A stretch of DNA of 9,096 nt from Actinomycetes bacterium (GTDB lineage Bacteria; Actinomycetota; Coriobacteriia; Coriobacteriales; Eggerthellaceae). A program made the translations under genes and the position numbers. Under the pieces are notes generated by a model. It was not told the origin of the DNA. It worked only from the letters and a program-made list of their open reading frames with translations, and did not search any database. Shown piece after piece: positions 1-4,745 of the stretch (within the stretch, counting starts at the first letter, position 1; every line of letters begins with the position of its first letter). The stretch is from contig JAEWYG010000069.1 of NCBI GenBank assembly GCA_023395755.1, forward strand, positions 1-9,096, in the 5' to 3' direction.

Positions 1-372
1 GTCTACAACCTTCTGCCCCTCGCGCTCGCGGAGATGGCGAAGCGGAAGTGGGGACGGATCGTTGGCATCGCGTCGAACATGGACATTCCTTCCCCCGCCT
101 ACGCGTACAACGCGGCGAAGGCCGCCCGGATTGAGGCACTCCGGCTCGCGGCGGGCGAGGCGTGGAAGGCGGGCGTTACGGTCAACGCGGTCGCGCCCGG
201 GCCGGTCGATGCGTTCCAATCGTTCGAGGAGGCATGCGCGCGCTGCTACCGCGCGAAAGGATCTGCCGCGCGCGAAGGAGTGACGCCGCAGGACGTGGCG
301 GAGGGCGTGGCGTTTCTGTGCTCGCGCGCCGCCGACTACGTCTCCGGCTGCGTTCTGCCATACCGCTTTTGA
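1..372 (+). CDS. Short-chain dehydrogenase/reductase (SDR), C-terminal part, 5' end outside window
   Basis: The reading frame is open from base 1, so the N-terminal Rossmann half (including the TGxxxGxG cofactor motif) lies to the left. The 123 visible residues carry the second half of a classical SDR: a GRIVGIAS strand whose Ser25 is the likely catalytic serine, YNAAK (Tyr36, Lys40) matching the catalytic YxxxK, and VNAVAPGPV (about 59-67) matching the NxVxPGxV motif after the active site. Such enzymes oxidise or reduce alcohols and ketones with NAD(P)H; the substrate cannot be read from this fragment. Two oddities are seen. The Ser-to-Tyr spacing is 11 residues, against about 13 in common SDRs. 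The end (VSGCVLPYRF) lacks the usual Gly-rich VDGG-type finish. Third codon positions are almost all G or C, unlike sstT and later genes, which suggests acquisition from a high-GC donor. The next gene has its own promoter, so the two are probably not one operon. Confidence 0.85.
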   Translation, partial: VYNLLPLALAEMAKRKWGRIVGIASNMDIPSPAYAYNAAKAARIEALRLAAGEAWKAGVTVNAVAPGPVDAFQSFEEACARCYRAKGSAAREGVTPQDVAEGVAFLCSRAADYVSGCVLPYRF

Positions 373-383
373 AGAAGGCAGGG

Positions 384-411
384 TTTACAAACTTAGCGAA
401 ATGGTTATAAT
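384..411 (+). promoter_or_regulatory. Sigma-70-type promoter for rubrerythrin
   Basis: A -35 box TTTACA (384-389, one mismatch to TTGACA) and a perfect -10 box TATAAT (406-411) are separated by 16 bases. Transcription would begin near 418, upstream of the GAGGAGGAG ribosome-binding site and the ATG at 443. This explains why the in-frame ATG at 401 cannot be the start: it would lie upstream of the transcript. Confidence 0.72.
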
Positions 412-442
412 GGACTTATCATCTTTCGAGGAGGAGATTCCC

Positions 443-979
443 ATGAACATCAAGGGCACAAGGACCGAGGCCAATCTCATGGCGGCGTATGCGGGCGAGA
501 GTCAGGCACGCGTGAAGTACGAGTATTATGCCTCTCAGGCAAAGAAGGACGGCTACGAGCAGATCGCCGCGTACTTTGCGGAGACCTCCGCGAACGAAAA
601 GGAGCACGCCAAGCTCTGGTTCAAGCTGCTGCACGGCGGGATGCCCGCGACGAACGTCAATCTCGCAGACTGCGCAGCCGGCGAGCATTACGAGTGGACC
701 GACATGTACGTCAAGTTCGCAGCCGAGGCCCGCGAGGAGGGCTTCGATGCCATCGCCAGACTGTTCGACGGCGTCGCCGCCATCGAGAAGGAGCACGAGG
801 AGCGCTATCGCCAACTCATCGAACGCATTAATGCCGGCGAAGTATTCAAGCGTGGTGAGGTATACGCTTGGAAGTGCAATAATTGCGGACACATCCACTT
901 CGGCACCGAGGCTCCTGAAGTGTGCCCCGTATGCGACCACGGTCGTGAGTATTTAGAGATTAGGGGCGAAAATTACTAA
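443..979 (+). CDS. rbr: Rubrerythrin (diiron ferritin-like domain plus rubredoxin-like domain)
   Basis: Rubrerythrins reduce hydrogen peroxide to water in the cytoplasm of anaerobes; electrons pass from a reductase or rubredoxin through the C-terminal FeS4 site to a diiron centre. The 178-residue protein has the usual full length. Residues 1-130 form the four-helix ferritin-like domain, with Glu19, E52xxH55, E81xxE84 and E115xxH118 as the expected iron ligands. Residues 141-178 form the rubredoxin-like knuckle with C145xxC148 and C161xxC164. The ATG at 443 is chosen because GAGGAGGAG (428-436) lies six bases upstream; an in-frame ATG at 401 sits before the likely transcription start. The gene stands alone between its own promoter and terminator. 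By my count 107 of the first 130 codons end in G/C, but only 28 of the last 48 do, so the rubredoxin part has different codon use. No PerR-like operator was recognised. Confidence 0.95.
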   Translation: MNIKGTRTEANLMAAYAGESQARVKYEYYASQAKKDGYEQIAAYFAETSANEKEHAKLWFKLLHGGMPATNVNLADCAAGEHYEWTDMYVKFAAEAREEGFDAIARLFDGVAAIEKEHEERYRQLIERINAGEVFKRGEVYAWKCNNCGHIHFGTEAPEVCPVCDHGREYLEIRGENY

Positions 980-1024
980 GGTGCAAGACCGCTAAAATAA
1001 AACTAGCTCATTAAGAAAATCAGC

Positions 1025-1062
1025 AAAATCCCTCACGTTACTTCTTGTGAGGGATTTTGTTT
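1025..1062 (+). terminator. Rho-independent terminator of rubrerythrin
   Basis: AAAATCCCTCAC (1025-1036) pairs perfectly with GTGAGGGATTTT (1047-1058) across a 10-base loop, giving a 12-bp stem whose 3' arm ends in four T and runs into GTTT. It lies 46 bases after the rubrerythrin stop. The A-run on the left arm would also give a short U-tract for transcripts from the other strand, but no gene enters from that side. Confidence 0.9.
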
Positions 1063-1248
1063 CAGACGGCTTGAATTGAGTTAATGCCATCCATTGATTC
1101 CCCTCTGGATGAGAAGTTCATGAGACATAAGAACTTAAGGCCACCAGAAAGCACCCACAACACTACGTAACTTGAGTCGAAAGAACAGCATGTCAACTGA
1201 TTGCGCACCGTGAACGTCGCAAGGTTTTCCTTCTCATTACCATTTTTT

Positions 1249-1257
1249 TGCTATTAT
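1249..1257 (+). promoter_or_regulatory. Candidate extended -10 promoter for sstT
   Basis: TGCTATTAT has the extended -10 TGn element followed by TATTAT (one mismatch to TATAAT). No good -35 box is seen at 16-18 bases, which is tolerated by extended -10 promoters. Transcription would start near 1264 and give a leader of about 90 bases ahead of the sstT start. This is a pattern match only. Confidence 0.4.
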
Positions 1258-1352
1258 GTAGCACACGCAATTTTGTGCGCTGCAATGCGAGCGACATGCC
1301 GTAGGCTTACCGCTGCGACAAGGAAATCCATCGAAAGGAATCCTAAAAAGCA

Positions 1353-2612
1353 ATGAATGCTATCAAAAGTGTTGCCAAAGCCTGGAATTCAATCAGCTTA
1401 ATTAAACGCATTATTGTTGGTCTGGCTATTGGTGCTGTACTTGGCGTATTTGCTCCTAGCATAAGCATTATCGAATTGCTGGGCACCCTCTTTGTTTCGG
1501 CGTTAAAGGGTGTCGCGCCCATCTTAGTATTCTTCCTCGTTATCAGCGCACTTGCAAACGCAAAAACCGCAGGATCCTTGAAGACGGTAGTTGTGCTTTA
1601 TATCATAAGTACTTTTATCGCAGCTTTTGTAGCGGTAGCAGCGAGCTTCTTATTTCCCTTAGAGCTTACACTCAATGCGGCGACCGTAGATCAAAGTTCA
1701 CCTTCAGGCATTGGTGAGGTATTAAGCGCGCTCGTTATGAACGTTGTATCTAACCCCGTAGATGCACTAATGAATGCAAACTACATTGGAATTTTAGCAT
1801 GGGCCGTACTACTTGGTGTTGCTCTGCGTGCGGCTTCCCAAGGAACAAAAGAAGTATTCACCAGCGTGTCTGACGCAGTATCGCAAGTGGTTCGCTGGAT
1901 TATTTCACTTGCTCCCTTCGGCATTTTAGGCTTGGTGTACACCTCGGTTGGTGAAAACGGACTCGAGATATTCACCGAATATGGGCAGCTTTTGCTCGTA
2001 CTGGTAGGATGCATGCTATTTATTGCGTTTGTTACAAACCCCCTCCTCGTCTGGTTGGGTATTCGTCAGAATCCTTATCCGCTTGTGCTGCGTTGTCTGA
2101 AAGATAGCGGCATTACAGCATTTTTCACCCGCAGTTCTGCGGCAAATATTCCTGTCAACATGGAGCTTTGTCGCAAACTTGGTCTCGACAAAGACAACTA
2201 CTCCGTTTCCATACCACTTGGAGCAACCATTAACATGGCGGGCGCCGCAGTAACCATTTCGGTTATGGCAATGATGGCCGCCCACACCATGGGTGTGTCA
2301 ATCGATCTTCCTACTGCCGTTATCCTTAGCGTGCTTGCTGCCGTATCTGCATGTGGCGCATCGGGCGTTACAGGCGGCTCGCTCCTTCTCATTCCGCTTG
2401 CATGCTCACTGTTCGGAATCAGCAACGATATTGCCATGCAGGTAGTAGGTATCGGCTTTATCATCGGTGTAATTCAAGACTCGTGTGAGACAGCACTCAA
2501 CTCCTCTTCAGACGTGTTGTTTACGGCTACTGCCGAATATCGCGAGTGGAGACAAGCTGGCAAGGAAATTACTTTCGGAAAAGATGAATTTAGCGAAAAC
2601 GAGATCGCTTAA
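1353..2612 (+). CDS. sstT: Sodium:serine/threonine symporter SstT
   Basis: SstT belongs to the dicarboxylate/amino acid:cation (glutamate-transporter fold) family and imports L-serine and L-threonine with Na+ across the cytoplasmic membrane. The 419-residue protein is full length and hydrophobic throughout. The family signatures are all visible: LLGTLFVSALKGVAPILV (42-59), the serine-rich hairpin motif RSSAANIPVN (260-269), GATINMAGAA (290-299), which corresponds to the substrate- and sodium-binding NMDGT region, and QDSCETALNSSSDVLFTA (375-392) in the last core helix, with Asp376 and Asn383 at the expected binding positions. It resembles the E. coli protein closely over its whole length as I recall that sequence. 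The ATG at 1353 fits the family N terminus; the best purine-rich stretch, AAAGGA (1334-1339), is 13 bases away, so initiation may be modest. In an anaerobe, imported serine could feed deamination to pyruvate (inference). The gene is markedly more A/T-rich than the rubrerythrin before it. Confidence 0.97.
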   Translation: MNAIKSVAKAWNSISLIKRIIVGLAIGAVLGVFAPSISIIELLGTLFVSALKGVAPILVFFLVISALANAKTAGSLKTVVVLYIISTFIAAFVAVAASFLFPLELTLNAATVDQSSPSGIGEVLSALVMNVVSNPVDALMNANYIGILAWAVLLGVALRAASQGTKEVFTSVSDAVSQVVRWIISLAPFGILGLVYTSVGENGLEIFTEYGQLLLVLVGCMLFIAFVTNPLLVWLGIRQNPYPLVLRCLKDSGITAFFTRSSAANIPVNMELCRKLGLDKDNYSVSIPLGATINMAGAAVTISVMAMMAAHTMGVSIDLPTAVILSVLAAVSACGASGVTGGSLLLIPLACSLFGISNDIAMQVVGIGFIIGVIQDSCETALNSSSDVLFTATAEYREWRQAGKEITFGKDEFSENEIA

Positions 2613-2829
2613 TTCCCGAACAAAAGCTCTCTCTACCGCCTACCTATCAAGCCTTCTAAACAAGAGCGAGCGCAAAGCGTTCATGGAATTATCCGCGAAT
2701 CTGTCTTTTTTCGATATAACGTTCGAATATCTGGTATCCTTACAAATTGCGTATTCAGCAATACGAGTGTGCGACGGTACTTGTCGCCAATCCGCAGACG
2801 TGGCTGCACTTGAGGATTCGTTAGGCTGA
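2584..2829 (+). CDS. Possible small protein overlapping the sstT end (81 residues, hypothetical)
   Basis: An ORF begins with ATG at 2584, inside the last 29 bases of sstT in another frame, and stops with TGA at 2827-2829. A weak purine stretch GGAAAAG (2577-2583) precedes the start at close spacing. The stop lies 18 bases before an intrinsic terminator (2848-2879), so the terminator sits where the end of an sstT-small ORF transcript would be expected. Residues 19-45 (AYLSSLLNKSERKAFMELSA and on to FFD) resemble, by eye only, the first helix of TerB-like proteins (LLxxEKxAFLELA...aDG), but the expected acidic second half is not evident. It could be a real small protein, a decayed TerB-like remnant, or a chance frame. 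The third-position pattern is unremarkable. Confidence 0.28.
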   Translation: MNLAKTRSLNSRTKALSTAYLSSLLNKSERKAFMELSANLSFFDITFEYLVSLQIAYSAIRVCDGTCRQSADVAALEDSLG

Positions 2830-3055
2830 GTGACCGATTGGTCTTGAGAAACAGAGAAATCCCGCCTGTTTCCTTTTTTCGCACAGCTTCCCCGCTTTAT
2901 GTGGGTGCTGGGGTCCTTCTTGGATCATTGCGAGGCTTTTCGGTACTGGGTAGTTAGCGTATCAGCAAATATGGTGCGTGCGCGTAGGCTGAAAACGCAG
3001 TAAACGAGTGGTTTCGCAAGAACCGACGACATGATTCATTGGAGGAAGAACCAGC
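2613..3055 (+). other. Region between sstT and rpsT (443 bases)
   Basis: Apart from the possible small ORF that runs to 2829 and the terminator at 2848-2879, no gene is visible. The part from 2881 to 3040 should carry the rpsT promoter and leader. I could not pick a convincing -35/-10 pair: TTGCGA at 2928-2933 is a possible -35 box but the matching -10 region is poor. A loose dyad GATAT...ATATC lies near 2716-2734. No tRNA or riboswitch was recognised. Confidence 0.55.
2848..2879 (+). terminator. Rho-independent terminator behind sstT (and the small ORF)
   Basis: GAAACAG (2848-2854) pairs with CTGTTTC (2866-2872) over an 11-base loop and is followed by one C and six T (2874-2879). The stem is short and only moderately G/C-rich, so the T-tract is the stronger part of the evidence. 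It lies 235 bases after the sstT stop but only 18 after the small ORF stop. Confidence 0.62.
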
Positions 3056-3553
3056 ATGGCGAATATTAAGAGCCAGAAGAAGCGTATTATCACTAACGAA
3101 AAATCCCGCATGCGCAATCGCGCAGTGAAGTCCGAACTAAAAACTGCGGTTCGTCGCGTTAAGGATGCCGTAGCTGCCAAAAATGGCGCAGATGCTTACG
3201 CTGCCGCTATGGCCGCCTGCCGCCTCATGGATAAGGCTGCCTCGAAGGGTGTTATTCACAAGAACCAGGCTTCCAATCGCAAGAGCGGCATCATGCTGCT
3301 TATCAAAGATGTTGTTACCGACGCTGATCGTGCAGCATACGTGAAACCGGCCAAGAAGGACCAGAACACGGGCTCCAAGAAAGCTGCTGCCAAGGCAGCA
3401 CGCGAAGCTGCCATGAAGGCCGCCTCCGCCGAGAAGGCTAAGCGTCGCGAGCAAACACAAAAGGACGAGGCTGCTGCTGCAAAGCGCAAGGCAAAGGAAG
3501 CCGAAGAAGCTGCTAAGGCTGAAGCTGCCGCTGCTGAAGAAGCTGCCGAATAG
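3056..3553 (+). CDS. rpsT: 30S ribosomal protein S20 with a long C-terminal tail
   Basis: S20 binds 16S rRNA early in assembly and sits near the bottom of the small subunit. Residues 1 to about 87 match the family from end to end: ANIKSQKKRIITNEKSRMRN at the N terminus, then the three-helix bundle, with HKNQASNRKSGIMLLI (68-83) as the conserved third helix. A typical S20 stops near residue 87, as in E. coli. This protein has 165 residues. After a short linker (TDADRAAYVKPAKKD, 88-102), residues 106-165 are almost only Ala, Lys, Glu and Arg, first basic and then acidic, probably a long charged helix. Start choice is firm: GGAGGA (3041-3046) lies nine bases before the ATG. The gene is monocistronic between terminators and converges on holA, an arrangement also known from Bacillus subtilis. 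S20 synthesis is autoregulated in some bacteria, but no binding site can be assigned here. Confidence 0.97.
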   Translation: MANIKSQKKRIITNEKSRMRNRAVKSELKTAVRRVKDAVAAKNGADAYAAAMAACRLMDKAASKGVIHKNQASNRKSGIMLLIKDVVTDADRAAYVKPAKKDQNTGSKKAAAKAAREAAMKAASAEKAKRREQTQKDEAAAAKRKAKEAEEAAKAEAAAAEEAAE

Positions 3554-3603
3554 CACTGATGCTCGGATTGCTTTTTTGTGATCCGTCCGCATATCAAGGA
3601 AAG

Positions 3604-3629
3604 AAAAAGCCCTCGAACGAGGGCTTTTT
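3604..3629. terminator. Perfect hairpin terminator between convergent rpsT and holA
   Basis: AAAAAGCCCTCG (3604-3615) and CGAGGGCTTTTT (3618-3629) are perfect reverse complements with only AA between them, so the real loop is about four bases. Five T end the stem on the plus strand and the five A of the left arm give five U on the minus strand. It can therefore end rpsT (50 bases after its stop) and also transcripts leaving holA (115 bases after its stop). Confidence 0.9.
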
Positions 3630-3718
3630 CGTATCTAGAGCCTCTCGTATCTTAGCCTCTGTCCTACCAAAGTTAGACCAGGCATATACCAGTTTGACTC
3701 CCGATCTAGGCGTTCGAT

Positions 3719-3742
3719 ACCCAAACACTCAAAACTTTGGGT
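3719..3742. repeat. Short inverted repeat directly behind holA
   Basis: ACCCAAA (3719-3725) pairs with TTTGGGT (3736-3742) over a 10-base loop. It begins two bases after the holA stop on the minus strand. No U-tract follows in that direction, so it is not a classical terminator. It could protect the 3' end of the operon mRNA or be chance. Confidence 0.4.
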
Positions 3743-3744
3743 CA

Positions 3745-4725
3745 TTATAAGCGATGACGCGTAGTCACCGACAGCACCCAGCCAAGGAACGCTTCATCAG
3801 GGTTAGTCCCACTCTTCATGGCGCGTTCGGTATCGCGCGCTGCAATAAAGGCATCCCGCAACTCTTCAGCAGAAAACGCACGTGCCCAGACAGCGTGATT
3901 CTTACATCGCCAATCCGGCATTTTAAGGGCCGCAGCAACGCCGCGGGCATTACCGCGAGCAGCAAGCGCACGAGCGCATACCAACTCACGCAAACGTGTC
4001 ACGCACATAGCCAGCAGTGCATGCGGCGAGACCGAATCCATGCGACCGAGATACAGCATACACTTACGCGTATCACGGGCCGAAAACGCGTCGACAAATT
4101 CCCAAGGCTTAACTTCTGCCGTACGGCTAACCAAAGCCATAATCTCATGTTCATTTACCGCATCGGAACCGCGGTGCGAAAGCGCAATCTTCTTCAGTTC
4201 GTTATCGAGGTGGATCGTATCCTCGCCCACCAATTCCACCAGCTGTACCGCCGCGCCCTCCGAAAGCGTAAAACCATGACCAGTTGCCATCGCACGTACC
4301 GTCTTGGGCAACTCGTAGCGTTTAAGGGGTGCGCAATCGATAACAGCCAGCTTCCCGAGCGCCGCTACGGCCTTATATAACCTTGTATTCTTCGCCAGCT
4401 TCTCAGCCACCAGTGCCAGTACCGTGGTTTCACTGGGTGAAGCTAAGTAGGAAACAAGTGCTTCAGCGTCGGCTTTTTTCAACTTATCAGCAGTGCGCAC
4501 CTCTACCAAACGCACCGGGCTAGCAAAAGGCACCGTATTACATGCCGCAACGATACTATCTCCACTCGCAGCGTCACCATTAAACTCATCAGAGTTAAAT
4601 GAAAGATCACCCAGCGTAGACAAACGGGCACGAAGACGCTTCATGACCGTGTCACGTTTAAGTGCATCCTCGCCAACAACCAAATAGGCTGGCAGCAAGG
4701 CATCTTTTTTCTTATTATCAGACAT
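3745..4725 (-). CDS. holA: DNA polymerase III subunit delta (clamp loader)
   Basis: The delta subunit is the wrench of the clamp loader: it opens the beta sliding clamp so that it can be loaded on primed DNA during replication. The 326-residue length is normal for the family. Visible signs are the N-terminal PAYLVVGED (12-20), matching the family YLxxGxD/E strand, the central LDNELKKIA (173-181), matching the conserved DLxxELxKL motif, KPWEFVDAF (206-214), and the C-terminal ERAMKSG (300-306), matching the conserved DxxIKSG motif. As usual for delta there is no intact ATP-binding P-loop. The ATG at 4723-4725 lies 20 bases after the comEC stop and has no clear Shine-Dalgarno sequence, so translation may depend on ribosomes arriving from comEC. 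Being last in a competence operon, this essential replication gene may also have an internal promoter, but none was identified. Confidence 0.93.
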   Translation of the reverse strand: MSDNKKKDALLPAYLVVGEDALKRDTVMKRLRARLSTLGDLSFNSDEFNGDAASGDSIVAACNTVPFASPVRLVEVRTADKLKKADAEALVSYLASPSETTVLALVAEKLAKNTRLYKAVAALGKLAVIDCAPLKRYELPKTVRAMATGHGFTLSEGAAVQLVELVGEDTIHLDNELKKIALSHRGSDAVNEHEIMALVSRTAEVKPWEFVDAFSARDTRKCMLYLGRMDSVSPHALLAMCVTRLRELVCARALAARGNARGVAAALKMPDWRCKNHAVWARAFSAEELRDAFIAARDTERAMKSGTNPDEAFLGWVLSVTTRHRL

Positions 4726-4745
4726 GGTTAATATTCTACCGCAGC

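Larger units (their letters stand above)
980..1352 (+). other. Intergenic region between rubrerythrin and sstT (373 bases)
   Basis: No convincing gene is visible on either strand. It holds the rubrerythrin terminator (1025-1062) and a candidate sstT promoter (1249-1257). Two short inverted repeats lie side by side: CATCCA/TGGATG (1088-1093, 1106-1111) and AAGTTC/GAACTT (1114-1119, 1131-1136). An imperfect dyad GCACAC...GTGCGC (1261-1280) sits just behind the -10 box. The short repeats may be chance; none has a T-tract. No T-box or known riboswitch pattern was recognised. Confidence 0.7.

Noticed and set aside
401..442. Longer rubrerythrin start at the ATG at 401
   Set aside because: It overlaps the -10 box region and lies upstream of the expected transcript start; the added 14 residues do not match rubrerythrins, while ATG 443 has an excellent ribosome-binding site.
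419..940. 173-codon minus-strand frame opposite rubrerythrin
   Set aside because: The forward strand encodes a complete rubrerythrin with all metal ligands; the antisense frame is a by-product of its G/C-rich third positions.
2681..2884. 67-codon minus-strand frame between sstT and rpsT
   Set aside because: It runs over the intrinsic terminator of the plus strand, has no ribosome-binding site, and shows no recognisable family features.
3137..3592. Two long minus-strand frames opposite rpsT (Leu/Ser-rich and Ala-rich)
   Set aside because: They mirror the low-complexity Ala/Lys/Glu tail of S20; repeated codons keep all frames open there.
3706..3725. tRNA T-loop-like string GTTCGATAC between rpsT and holA
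   Set aside because: The flanking bases do not form a five-base-pair T-stem, and no anticodon arm, D arm or acceptor stem is found around it.
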